64,000 nucleotides of DNA from Magnaporthiopsis rhizophila. Taxonomy: Eukaryota; Ascomycota; Sordariomycetes; Magnaporthales; Magnaporthaceae. A program made the translations under genes and the position numbers. The stretch spans positions 262,087 to 326,086 of the forward strand of contig PYSS01000005.1 of assembly GCA_003049465.1 (NCBI GenBank), written 5' to 3'. Every line of letters starts with the position of its first letter. The stretch's first letter is position 1. The notes below the pieces were generated by a model. It saw nothing but the letters and a program-made list of their open reading frames with translations. It made no database searches and had not been told where the DNA came from. This document shows positions 30,022 through 41,616 of the stretch, one piece after another.

Positions 30022-32897
30022 TCAATACCGCTCTACCATCCAGTTCCACCGCTGGGTAGGAGCCATGGAGCCAAGCAGCTGCAGTTCGGCCCTCTTCACC
30101 TCGATGTACCGCTTAACCACCTCAGACGACAGCATCTCAGCCAGACTCGCATCCGTTTCGAGTGCCTTGAGCGCCTCATTCAGTGAGGGTGGGAGTTTCT
30201 GTGATTTATAATGTGCCGGCATGAACTCGGGGAGGGTTGCTGGATCGAATTTGCAGTCGGGCCAGACCAGCAGTTCCTTGTCCCTGACGCCGGCTATGCC
30301 GCACCCGAGCACGGCTGCCATGGCTAGGTACGGGTTGGCCACGCCATCGAGGCACTTGAGCTCCCAGTGGCTGCCGTCGATCTTACGCAGCGGTGTCTCG
30401 CGGTTCTGTGTGCCCCAGGCCACCCAGGTCCCGCCGGCCCAGCAGCCGTCCACGGCACGCTCGTAGCTCGCGGGGTTGCTGTAGTTGAAGGCCAGGATCG
30501 CGGGCAGATGGTTCAGGATCCCGGCGTAGAAGCTCTCGTAGACCTCTGTGTCTTGCTCGTCCGGCAGCTCGGACCCTGAGGCTGTCGCCGTCTGCACAGA
30601 GATGTGCACGTGCGACGCGGTCCCGCAGGCTTTGGGGAAGGGCTTCGGGTGCAGCGTCAGCTTGTAGCCGGCGGCCGCGGCCAGCGCCATGAGAGTCTCG
30701 CGCACGTGCAGCAGCGTGTCGACAGCCTCAAGCGGCGGCAACGGCGGCAGGGGAAACTCAAACTGGCCGGGAGCGCTCTCGGCGTGCAGCTGTTCCACCT
30801 CCACGCCGACGGCCTCGAGTTGTATCACCATGTCCCTCAGCAGTCGCGCCAACTGCGGGTTCCCGGAGAAGCGCGACGTCGACCAAGCGTGCCCGCCCGT
30901 CGCCGGCGGGGGCTTGAACTCTCTGCCATCATTGTCTTCTCCGCGGCACCGCTCCATCAGCACGAACTCGATCTCGAAGCCGAGCAGAAACGAGAGACCA
31001 TGCTGGGCCGCCACCTCAACCACCCGTTTCAGCTGGGAACGGGGACAGAGAACGACGGATGAGCCATCCTCGCCCTTGAAGTCGCCGTATACACTGACCT
31101 GGCCGTTTATAGGCCCGGATTTGAGTGAGGATAGGTCAGGGTGCAACCTGTACTCCCCGGTGGCTGACGCGCTATCCACCAGCGTGTCGTTCTGTAGTAG
31201 GCTCAGGGCGGCCTTTGTGATACTCAGTGAGGTGGATTTGCCGTCCTCGAAGAGGCCCAGGAACCTTTTGAAGGGAATCATCCGCGTCCGGGACATGGCA
31301 GTGTAATCCACCCAGCAGACTCTCACGAAGGAGGGATAAGGCCGGCAGCTGATAAAATCCTGCACCTTCTCGAGGTCGCTATGCTTTTGGCCCGCGCCGG
31401 CTCCCGCAGTGCCCTGGCCGGCCTCTGAGGCTGGGAGCGACAGCCCGAGCTGGTAGAGTTGGTTCGAGTTTCTGAACAGGATATCCTTGGCCATCTCTAT
31501 GGCTGCGTCCCAGCTCAGTTGGCCCCCGCACACCAAACCACACAGAATCTAGACGCATGTGGAATTCGTATCAGTGGCCCGTTTTCTGCACGGCATTCAA
31601 GATCGAGCACACATACAGATTCCAGGGCCTCTCTTCCCTGTATCATTGCGAGCAGATATGTCTCGGGAAGCCAATGGCCGTCTGTGCTCCAAAGGATTTT
31701 AGACCAGGGGCAAAGCTCTAGGACCTGCCGCAGGATTGCTTCCTGGCCGCCCTGGCTGACTTGAGGGAAGACCTCCCCGATATCAGTGTAGACATTGCTG
31801 TAAACACTGGCCAGGTAGCCAGCCTCTCGCGTGTACGGATAGCTGGCGTGGAGGAGCACGATGGGCACCGACGGATAGTTGCGACTTTTTGACGGTGTCA
31901 ATATCCTCGTCCCAATATTAACGCAGGCAGGTCATAAGAAAAGTGTGGGATAAAGCGAAAACAGCGCTTACATGAACTCTTGTAGGTGTGCCGGGCTCGA
32001 CGTGGTTAGTGTTATATCGTTATCCCCGAGTCCGATGTGGAACTGTATCGGTTTCCTGAAGTGGGAGCTGCAGTCCCGGATGAGCACGGCCGTGTGGTGG
32101 ACAAACAACTCGTTGAGTCCCTCATGATCAAGCCTGGTAAACTTCCCACGAAGGGTGTGGTGCTGGAGGATGTCGGCAAACGACTCGCGGGCGGCAGCAG
32201 TGTTGACGACCGGGGGGATGGCCAGGCCCGTACGGTAGCAGATGACGGACTTGAAGCCGACGACGTGCGGGTCCTGGATGGCCCGCTTGATGTGGGTGTC
32301 GAACTCCTCCAGCATCTGGCCGAAGACGTCATCGGTCGGCAGGGTGCCGTCGTAGCGCTGGGCGTGCCGCTCGATTATGTCGGCGGCAAGGGCCTCGATA
32401 CGGACAATACGACGGCAGGGACTGCGCACAAAAACGTCGTGCGACGAAAAGCCTTGCGCACGCCCTGGTGAGTCCAGCCCGTCGTCGAGGAGGATGGTCT
32501 CGATCCCGGCCAGGCAGATGGCAGTCCAGCGGTCGTAGGCGGCTGGATCCGTGCGTCGACGTTCGACAGCGGCGACGACGACGTCCCAGGATGCCGGCAG
32601 CTCAGGCTCTCCGTCACGCCCACAGCCGAGGGCGGCGGCGAGTTGGCGGACGGCGCGGTGGTGGGCAAGCGTCTTTGGTGTGTCGCGCAGGGCGTCCCCA
32701 GAGGCCTCAGTGACGATCGAAGCGAGAGGGACGTTGCTCAGGTGCTCGCGGGGAAGCAGAGGGTGGGCGTGGTTGTCTATGGCAGGGGTCGTCCTGATAA
32801 CGCGGACAAGCTCTTGCAGCTGCGCTCTAGTGGCGGACTGAGGGGCGCCGCGACCCGGACCAGCGAGGCGTGATGTCATCATTAAGGTATTTCTCAA
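30022..32897 (-). CDS. fluG: FluG-type amidohydrolase/glutamine-synthetase fusion
   Basis: Exons 31972-32897, 31617-31884 and 30022-31548 encode about 906 aa (A. nidulans FluG is of similar size). The N-terminal half is an amidohydrolase domain (AIDNHAHPLL HxH motif, GLAIPPVV, FHIGLGDNDITL, IVLLHASYPYTREAGYLASVY, KILWSTDGHW). The C-terminal half is GS-I-like: LGFEIEFVLM, QLHAESAPGQFEFPLPPL, GTASHVHISVQ, GCWAGGTWVAWGTQNRETPLRK, NPYLAMAAVLGCG. FluG is an early factor needed for asexual sporulation in Aspergillus, thought to make an extracellular signal; in other fungi the role differs. Introns 31885-31971 and 31549-31616 are GT-AG. The first ATG is at 32897; ATGs at 32882 and 32879 are close alternatives. 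The gene-free 3.6 kb upstream could carry long regulatory sequence. Confidence 0.92.
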
Positions 32898-35800
32898 GCG
32901 GTCAACTTGACGGGGTTTTCAGGTGTTTCCACGCCCCACGACGGGACTATTTCAGAAGGATGCCAGCTCGTTACCAATAGAGAAGACGGCTTGCCGCACA
33001 TATCCGTGCCAGTCAGGACGAATTGCTGGCGGATACCACGCAAGGCCCAGGACTGGGCGCCTTGCTTGGGAGAAGACTGGAATTGTCGAGCCGGACTGAT
33101 CATCAACCTATGATGGCGATAACGATGGCCAGGGCAGGGCTCGACGTAAGGGCCGGGGAGGAAAACTGGAGAGCAGGCTGGAAGAGTTGCCTAGGTAGTG
33201 GTCGCCAGCGGATGCTGTTGGTTTAAGCTGCCGTTTGTTTGTGTGTGATGAGCCCATCCAGATCTGGACCACCGAAGGACCAAGGCCGAGAAGCACCAAG
33301 GCGGAAAGCTGAAAGCTTGGGCAGTTAGGGCATGCAGGCGGAAGGGCGGGTAGGCAGCGCAGCTGAGTTGACAGCGGCGTTGGCTAGGGAGGACGTGTAT
33401 GTAAGATGGCCGGTCTTGTGCCTGTGTAATACAAGCATCTACCAGCATACAGGGTTGCAACAAGTATTCGAGACCAGCGAAACCAGCGAGACAAGAAGCA
33501 CAGCAAGACAGACACCACTGAGAGGGACCGGGACGGCGGGGGAAGGCAAGAAACATATCGTAGGTCTCCGAGCGTGCTTGACGACGGCAAGGAGGCCGGC
33601 ATCGTATGGCCCCTGTCATACATACTGACAGCCAGCAGCCGTCGGGCGTCCCCTCGTCGCAATCGAGGTATATGCTTGTGGACCGCGCAGCAGAAATGAG
33701 GGCAGCGGGCCAGAGCGCGCGCGGGCGAGATACCTTTGTGGTACAAGCTCGGCGGTCGATTCGGGAAGCCAAGACTTTGTCGTCTCTGCACAGCCACGCT
33801 CGGCATCGCTCTGTGTCATTGCTTGTGCCGGTTCCGCTCCTTGCTTTCTCCTTTTCACTTGCCGCTGCCCATGCCGTCGGTCCGGCGAAAGGCACCTTGT
33901 CCCTCCAGTTCCCCAGTCGACGCGGCATGGGGGGGCGATGGACACACGGACGGAATCTGCGGCTTTGTGCTGTTGCGTTGCCGCAAAAACATCAAGATTT
34001 GGTCCGATTCCGGTGGTTGAAATCGACGGGAGCATGGTGCTAAAAGGCAGACAAGACATGGAACACGGCGCTAGCATAGCGCCCGCCTACACCCTCTTGA
34101 ATTTTCACAAGCGGCAACAACTCGGCCGCGAGACCCACCCCGCGCAAGCTTCGTGCGGCCTTCCCCCATTTCCAAAACCCGCCTGTTGAAGTCAGAATGG
34201 TGGGGCAAGCAGGGGGTCGAACAAGGGCCAGACCGACCCATCGCTCTTTCATGTACCCCCAGGCGGGCGGCCTCCCGTGGCCTGTGGTCCGACAGCCTTT
34301 TGGCGTTTTGGTTGAAGGTGAGATGCGAGATAGGCACTCTCCATCCGCTGAGCTTTCTGGTTCATGGATTTCCGCTGCCTCCAGTCCCCTGCGGGGCCTC
34401 GGTAAAGTGATGCCGCGGTACAGCCAATAGGCAACACGGGCAGAAAGACAAGACAAGCAGCAGTCCGAGATTGACGCCATCCATCTGCGAGCCATCGTTG
34501 CTGAGAAATCCGCGGAGTGCGATAGCCAAGCCTGGTTGTGATTGGCCCGGAACATAAGACAGCACCTGGAGACTCTGCAGAACATCATGGCCAAGACGGG
34601 GAGAAGGCGGCTTGGATTGGAGGGGCAAGGCAAGACATACATATGGGGAAATAGATATGCCTGCGGAGGAAACCCAGATTTTCCGACTCCAACTCAGCCG
34701 GGCTCCGATCTGTCAGGGGGTTCGGGCTACGTAGGGTGGATTCGTAATGGCTGAGCCTACCTGCCTGCCCACTGCTCAATGCATGTGTCGGCGCGAGAAG
34801 AAGGAAATTCAAGGGCTGGTGATATAGATTGGCTCGTTACCGTAAAAACACCCAAGGAATCGAATTGGTGATGTGTGCTGACTGTGCGCCGAGTTCTCGT
34901 GATTCTGGGGCTGGAATCGATGTGATCGGGTCAATGCGGGATGAAGCCTCCAGAACCGTTTGGATAGCCAAGGACGTGTGTGTTGATCTGCAAGATTCAG
35001 TGGCAAGCCGTAGCAGACCCGTGGAATCCAGGTTGGTTTTCGACTCGTTATTGCGACAGGAAACCGAGGAGGTGGTCGCATGGAGCCCCGAAGACAGATG
35101 CTTTGGCGGGTGGGTGGCAGGGTCAGCTCAATGTTCAATGCTGTGACACAACTTTGCTCGCGGCCTCAAATGAGCCAATGGCACCTCCCAGTGGTGACAA
35201 AGGAATGAATGGCTCGTTGCCTACCGTCTCGACAGCACAGCCCAATGTGCAACGCGATCAAGTAGTCAGCCCTAGACTCCTCCTCCATCCGCTCTCGCAT
35301 GTCTCGGCAGCCGGAAGTGAAATAAGCATTTCTTGGCCAAGCCTTGGGTCCTCGATCGCGTGGCGGGTGAGGGAAACAAGAATGCCAAGACCGAGCGAGA
35401 CACCAATCAACAGGCGGCGGGATGAGACTGCTCGAGCGGGAAGGCGCCAGGAGTGGCTCTCGCGGGGGCCCTCCCCTGCGCGCAAATCTCTTGGCAATGA
35501 CGGCGCCGAAGCTGGGCGATGGAAACATATATCAAAAAAATCCTAGAGAACCGTCCCATCCATCTATCCTTTCAAAGCTTGTTCTTCCCAACCCAAATCG
35601 CTTCGTGCAGCCGCCCGGTCAATGCCATAAAAACGCGATCGACGTGCCCTCCTTTGCCAAAACCCTTTTCCTCAATCTTCAAATTGCAAGGGAGGCCCCT
35701 GCATCGGAACACCGGCACATCCAGCATCCTGCTCTCGAGAGCGCCGCGTCATGGCCATGTCAAAATACGGGATAGGAGGAGCAAGATTACGTCGTCCTGC

Positions 35801-36545
35801 GGCGGTTCCTGCCAGGCCCGTCTGAAATGGCGCACGCATGGAAGCACGCTCATTGGCAACGGCCGCAAGCCGCATGGGACCTGGGCCCATCTATCTCGAC
35901 CACTGCGCTTATTTCGCTGGCCTTGTTTCCCGGAAACTGGCCCGCAATGACTGAGCCTCGCATGTAGCAGCACCAGCATGGCCAGCGTGCCAGCCGCCCG
36001 GATATACGGCTGGCTCCTCGCTGCCCTTGATAATGCATGATTCAACCCACCCGTCCCCTTTTTTTTCTAGCAATGTCCCGGCCTGTCTGTCTGTCCTCTC
36101 CGGCCCACCAACAGCGGGCTTCTTCACACCGTTTTTTTTTTTTTTTTCGGCCAAGGAAGCCCCGATGCTTCTACAGGGTTTTCCGTCCAGAGCTGTCTTC
36201 TGACTCTTTAATCCTTCTCTCTTCTTGCTGTGCTTCAGCTCGATGGTCGCCGCCAGCCGTCTCGATCTCTGAGATTTTGGAGTCCGCGACCGCGTCCACT
36301 CGCTTCTACCAGCCTACCATTCTTTGGACATACTTTTGGCTTCCTTTTCTTTCTTAATTCTTTCTTCTTCTTGCTTTTGCATGTTTTCGAGCATCCATCC
36401 CCCTCAAATCCGCGGCGCGTATAGATGAACGGTAACCCCGAATAACCATCCGATCGACCCATCCGATCTGCCCGAGACGATATACGACGAAGAGATATAC
36501 GACCACTACTGCGTCCCTCGATTAGTCTTCATTCTGGGTCAAGTC
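32898..36545. other. Long gene-free divergent region fluG / GH76
   Basis: The largest stretch of the window without a supported gene. Several frames of 100-200 codons exist on both strands (for example 34040-34642 minus), but none shows domain-like order, a plausible exon chain or a membrane/signal pattern. A T-rich run lies at 36134-36147 and pyrimidine-rich sequence at 36330-36390, near the GH76 gene. Possible contents are long 5' UTRs with introns, non-coding RNA or distal regulatory DNA; I see nothing decisive. Confidence 0.4.
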
Positions 36546-38078
36546 ATGCTTGCACCTCTAACCCGGATCGGAGCTACGGCTCTGCTGGCTGGCGGCCTCG
36601 TTGATGCCGCCTACAGCATTGCCAACACAGGTGCGTTGACATCGGCGACTCGAGGCGTCTATTGCCGGCGCAACTTGCCTGGAGTGTGAGGATGAGACAT
36701 GGAAGATGGCGAGTCCCTAAGTGGCGGTTGCTACGGGAGCACTCCTGAACGACAATGACCGAGGGATCCATGCCACTAACACACATCTCTTGCAGCTGAC
36801 ATCAAGACAACAGCGGCTTCGATCGCCGCGGATCTGATGGCGTACTATAAAGGGAACCTTCCGGGCCAGGTCCCTGGTATTTTGCCAGGGCCGCCGCCAG
36901 CAGGAGACTACTACTGGTGGGAAGGAGGCGCGTTGATGGGGCAAATGATAGAGTATTGGCACCTGACAGGCGACACGACCTACAACGACCAAGTTATGCA
37001 GGGCATGCTGCACCAGGTCGGCCAGGACAGAGACTACCAGCCCAGCAACTACACAGCATCCCTCGGCAACGACGACCAAGGGTTCTGGGGCATGTCGGCC
37101 ATGACTGCGGCCGAGCTCAACTTCCCCAACCCACCCAAGGACCAGCCGCAGTGGCTGTCCCTAGCACAGGCTGTTTTTAACACACAGGCCGCGCCGGGCA
37201 GGCACGACAACACATGCGGAGGAGGCCTGAGATGGCAGATCCCACCGACAAACAACGGATACGACTACAAGAACAGCATCGCAAACGGGTGCTTTTTCAA
37301 CCTGGGCGCGAGACTGGCTCGCTACACGCTCAACACGACGTATGCGGACTGGGCAGAGAAGCAGTGGGACTGGATAACATCTGTTGGTCTGATGGACGGC
37401 CAGTACGCCGTCTACGACGGAGGGCACATCGCCAAGAACTGCACCGACATCAACAAGGCGCAGTTCTCGTACAACAACGCCGTGTGGCTGCTGGGGGCGG
37501 CGCACATGTACAACTACACGGGCGGCAACGAGAAGTGGAGGGCGCGGGTCGAGGGCCTGCTGGACGCGACGCTCAAGACCTTCTTCCCGGACGACGTCGC
37601 GTACGAGATCGCGTGCGAGACAGGCAACACGTGCACGACCGACATGCTGAGCTTCAAGGGCTACCTGCACCGGTGGCTGTCGACGGCGACGCGCATCGCG
37701 CCCTTCATCCACGACAAGACACTCGCGGTGCTGCGCAAGTCGGCGGCGGCGGCGGTAGAGACATGCACGGGCGGCGACAACAAGCGCACCTGCGGCTTCA
37801 AGTGGAGCACCAAGGCCTTTGACGGCAGCGTGGGCGCGGGCCAGCAGATGAACGTGCTGGGCGCAGTCACGTCGCTTCTCATCGACGACGTCAGCCCGCC
37901 CCTGACCAACGACACGGGCGGCACCAGCATCGGCGACCCCAACGCCGGCACGCACAGCACCCCGCACCAGGTGTTTGCGCCCATCACCGACGGGGACCGG
38001 GCCGGGGCCGCCTTTTTGACCATTGCGGTTCTCGGCGGTGCTGCCTTTATGTTTGGATGGATGAACAAGGGCCACTAG
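36546..38078 (+). CDS. GH76 alpha-1,6-mannanase-like cell-wall protein (DFG5/DCW1 type)
   Basis: Exons 36546-36630 and 36796-38078 encode 455 aa; the intron (165 nt) is longer than most here. Signal peptide: MLAPLTRIGATALLAGGLVDA. GH76 features include DLMAYYKGN, GDYYWWEGGALMGQMIEYW, the Asp-Asp pair in LGNDDQGFWGMSAM (about residue 120), RHDNTCGGGLRWQI, NSIANGCFFNLGARLARY, SYNNAVWLLGAAHMYNYT and LSFKGYLHRWL. The C-terminus has a Thr/Pro/Ser-rich linker and a terminal hydrophobic segment (FLTIAVLGGAAFMFGW) typical of GPI-anchored DFG5/DCW1 proteins, which cross-link GPI-mannoproteins to the wall glucan. Several N-glycosylation sequons are visible (NYT, NTT, NCT). Placement at the plasma membrane or wall is inference from these signals. 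Confidence 0.93.
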
Positions 38079-38546
38079 GCGGGCAGGTCGTGAAGAACAT
38101 GCTTTTGTTGTTGTTTGGATTTGCTCTCATGGCGTTTTTGGCTCAGGAGGCGGCAGCTTTGGTTGTTTCTGCACGTGTGGTTTGGGGATACATCAGAGAG
38201 CCCGGACGGCAGCGTATTCGGTTTCTTGTGTCTTATACGGTATTTGTAATAACATGAACATGCAACAGCGAGAAGATACCAATCTGTTTTCTGTTGAATA
38301 CCATCGGATCAATTTTTGACGAGTCTGGATGAACAAGATGGGATGGACCGTTTAGGGTTAGGGGAATACGGTCTGGACGGCCCCTGACAGGCCCCGAAAC
38401 AGCGACAGTGGACACCTCAACCTACTGTACTGCATGCACATTGCCAACCACTGAACAAAGTCACTTTACGTCTTTGGATAAAACTCTGACACCCAACATT
38501 GGATACCGGCATTCACTGCCTAAACCGGGTACGCGAGGCAAACACA
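38079..38546. other. Intergenic, no gene seen
   Basis: Spacer between two plus-strand genes. It includes two TTAGGG-like units (38352-38364), too few for a telomeric tract. Confidence 0.4.
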
Positions 38547-39214
38547 ATGGCGGCACCCCTCCCAGACTTCAGCGACACCAGCCGGTTCCCGACCTTCGCC
38601 ACAATCCCCGAGGCCGGCGACGAGTCGCAGGGGCCGCCGGAGCCGTGGTACCTGCTGGCGCGCATCAAGGACGACATGACCATCACCAAGCCGACGCTCG
38701 TGGCGTTGGACCGGGCCGGGTCGCCGTTCGCGCTCCTGTTCGAGGGCTTCGACCGCGACGGCCTCGACCTCAAGGGTCGGGGGCTCAAGAAGGGCGCGAC
38801 GGCCGTGGTCCCGCGCGCCAGGCGCACGCCGCCGGCCGGCGAGGGGAAACGCGGCTTCGTGCGCGTCGACAAGGCCGACGCCGGCGGGGTCAGGGCTATT
38901 CCTGGTCCGCTTGAGAGGGTGTTGGAGCTGGGTTCGGGGTCCGTTGGGGGTAGTGGTGGTTGCTCGAGCTGCGGCGCTGAGGGGCAGGATGAGGGGGCGA
39001 AGTTGGCTAAATGTACTGGTTGTGGGAGGGTGAGGTATTGCGGCAAGGTGGGTTTGCTGCCGTGTTTAGTCTTGGCCCCTTGTCCCGCATTTGGGCTCTC
39101 GCTGACTTTTGGCCTTGCGGACAGGACTGTCAAGTCAAAGGATGGAATGAAGGCCACAAGGGCGATTGCAAAATCTACAAGGCGCTGGATTCCATCTTCA
39201 GCCCGACCAGTTAG
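38547..39214 (+). CDS. Small MYND-type zinc-finger protein
   Basis: Exons 38547-39047 and 39125-39214 (GT-AG intron) encode 196 aa. The N-terminal 130 residues (PWYLLARIKDDMTITKPTLVALDRAGSPFALLFEGF) form a compact domain seen before MYND fingers in other fungal proteins, where it touches nucleotide-like or protein partners; I do not name it. The C-terminal finger is complete: CSSCGAEG, AKCTGCGRVRYCGK, then after the intron DCQVKGWNEGHKGDC, giving the C-C/C-C/C-C/H-C zinc ligand set. MYND domains bind proline-rich peptides and this protein may be an adaptor. The CAAACACAATGG context supports the start. It is far shorter than SET-MYND enzymes, and no SET motif is present. Confidence 0.85.
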
Positions 39215-39887
39215 TATGTGGCGTCTGAAATACAAGTTCCCGTCAGATGTGGGTCAGGATGAGATCAATCAATCACCACTGCCCGCGGCAGCGTCCGGAC
39301 AGAAAGGTCCGGCGGGCAGGTTTCTCGGCGCCGTAAATCAAGCTCGACCCAGCACAAACTCTAGTTGGCGCGGTCTGTCATGTCGCCCTGTGTCCGGTAT
39401 CCAGAAGCACTGGGTGGTGGTGGTGGTGGGTGGCAGGCGTGACGGACAATCGAGCTGTTTCAGGGAATGGAGATCGGCAGTGAGGGGGATCAAAACTACC
39501 CCCGGATGTTCGTCATGGATGCGTCGTGATAAGCAAGCGAGCGGTCCCAAGTGGGAAAGGGCAAGGCACGCGGGCCGGTATTTTCCACCGCCACTTCTTG
39601 CCCAGCAGCGAATGGGAATGTGCTCGGACACGACAACTCTTGCTGAGCCAAGTGATCAGTAGCCTTGTTTAGTATGCTGGTAACTTCATGATGATATCAC
39701 CAAAGCTTACCCCTTCGGAGCAAAGGTTGCGGATGATACCGCACTGAGCTTGACATGAGTGAATCACGTCGCCATCATCCCAACTTCTCCTCTTTCTTGT
39801 TTATTGTCGGCGTACCAACTTACCTATCCATCCATCCCTCACAAACACGGGCTTCCCACTCATACGACTCACACACGCACACCCAAA
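39215..39887. other. Intergenic, no gene seen
   Basis: 670 bp between two plus-strand genes; the frame reading through from the MYND intron (to 39662) lacks any domain character and is not called. Confidence 0.4.
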
Positions 39888-41377
39888 ATGACGCCCCAGG
39901 GGGAGGGGGCAACCAAGATGCCATACAAATCCATCACCAAGTTCGACCTCAAAGACGCACCCCAGCACGCCACCGGCATCGAGGGCGCCTCACAAGGCGG
40001 GCGGCAGTACGGCCACCTCGCCAAGCTGGATCCCGCCTTTGCGGCCGTGAAGCCGCGTCTCGACGCCGCCGCCGCGGCCCTCTGGGCCGTTCCCGACAGG
40101 AGCTGGAATGCGCTGCGCCAGACCGTCAGACGACGGTCGTCGCACGAGCAGCAGCGGCAGACGGAGCGTAACCCTGTCGATCTCGACGTCTCCCACGGCA
40201 CCGTCAGGGCCAGAGACGGCGCCGAGATCAAGATCAAGACCATGAGGAGGAGGACCGCGTCAACCACCCCGGCCCAAGAGACGGCCCCCGAACGTGATCC
40301 CTCGCTGCTCGTGCTGCGGATACACGGCGGTGGTTGGTGTGCGGACCCGGAGTCGGCCAGCGAGGAGGCCGAGGATGGCCGCATAGCCGGCATGCCGAAC
40401 GTGGTGCTCATCCGGATATCGTATCGACTGTGAGTTAGGTTCGTTATCGCTGGCAGCTGGCTTCGCTCAACTGTTGACGCTGGGGCTTGCCACGCAGAGC
40501 GCCCGAGTACACGTATCCGTACGCTTTGAACGACTGCTATGATGTGCTACTATGGGTATGTTTATCCAACCCTTATTGCCTATCACATCTTTGTATTTTG
40601 GTATGAGCAAATTCTGACATATTCGATCGACCGCACCAGTGCAAACTCAACGCCGACGATCTGGGCGTGGATCCAGAGCGGATCCTGCTCATCGGCAGCG
40701 GCGCGGGCGCAAGCCTGGTGAGAGATATTCACGCTCCTAAAAATACTGAATTGAATTCCACTAACACCACTACTCCCAGGCCGCTTCGGTCGCCCTCAAA
40801 GCCCGCGACAAGGGCACCACCGGCATCGTGGGCCAGGTGCTCGACTTCCCCATGACGTGCCACCCCAAGCTCTACCCCCAGGGCGGCGGCGGCGGCCGTC
40901 TCGAGCTCAGGAGCTACGAGCAGAACGCCGAGGCCACCACCATCTCGTCGCCGCTGGTGGACCTCTTGTACGACACCTACGTGCCGGACTCCTCTACGGA
41001 GAAGGCGGCGGCGGCGGCGGTGGCGTATCACTCGCCGCTGCTGGCTCCGTCGCTGGCGCACATGCCACCTGCTCGTAAGTCCCATGAGCAGCTGACCGAT
41101 TGACACTGCTGTTTTTTTCTTTTTACCCATCTATCCACACCACACTGACAACCGAGAAGTCGTGCAGGTTGCAGGGTTCGACCCGCTCCGCGACGAAGGG
41201 ATCGCGTTTTCGGAGAAGCTGCGGGGCCAGGCCGTTGCCTCAGAACTGCATGTCTACAAGGGCCTGCCTCACGGCTTCCCCGACTTTCTGCCGGATCTTC
41301 CACAGACGCGCGAGTTCTACGCGAGGCAGCGCGAGTTCATTAGGAGGTGCGCCAATCGAGAGGGAATATTCGCGTAA
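39888..41377 (+). CDS. HSL-type alpha/beta hydrolase-3, nucleophile Ser replaced
   Basis: Five exons (39888-40429, 40498-40555, 40640-40717, 40780-41074, 41160-41377) encode 396 aa. Family landmarks: oxyanion HGGGW (LVLRIHGGGWCADPES), ISYRLAPEYTYPYALNDCYDVLLW, a would-be nucleophile elbow LLIGSGAGASLA, GFDPLRDEG (Asp) and GLPHGFPDF (His). In the HSL family the elbow is GDSAGG/GxSxG; here the third position is Gly (GGC at 40700-40702), so the catalytic Ser is absent while Asp and His remain. The N-terminal 110 residues are a polar helical cap. Such a protein may be a non-enzymatic receptor-like hydrolase fold or an inactive copy. Splice sites are regular; the last intron uses a GAGAAG acceptor. 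No signal peptide. Confidence 0.82.
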
Positions 41378-41616
41378 GAGGTCGGTTGCAACAGTCATCT
41401 TTGGGGGACATGTAGACGGATCGAGGTACTTTTGCATTGCATTCCAGCGAGCCGTTGAGCTTGAAATAGGTTAAGGAATATGGGACGCCCCAGGCGGGAT
41501 ATTAAGGTGACCTAAGTGGAGGAAGCAAACCCAAAGAAGCCTTTGTTGAACTCTGTGAACCAACCAGTGGCCCAAACAAGTGCAGAACATCCTGACAAAA
41601 AACAGAAATGGAAATA

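Noticed and set aside
34040..34642. 200-codon minus-strand frame in the gene-free region
   Set aside because: Residue use and hydrophobicity look random, with no start context, exon chain or motif.
37161..38075. 304-codon minus-strand frame opposite GH76
   Set aside because: Same GC-driven antisense shadow; composition biased to A, V and R, with no family features.
38352..38364. Interstitial telomeric repeat (TTAGGG units)
   Set aside because: Only two units, expected by chance; no tract or subtelomeric signs.
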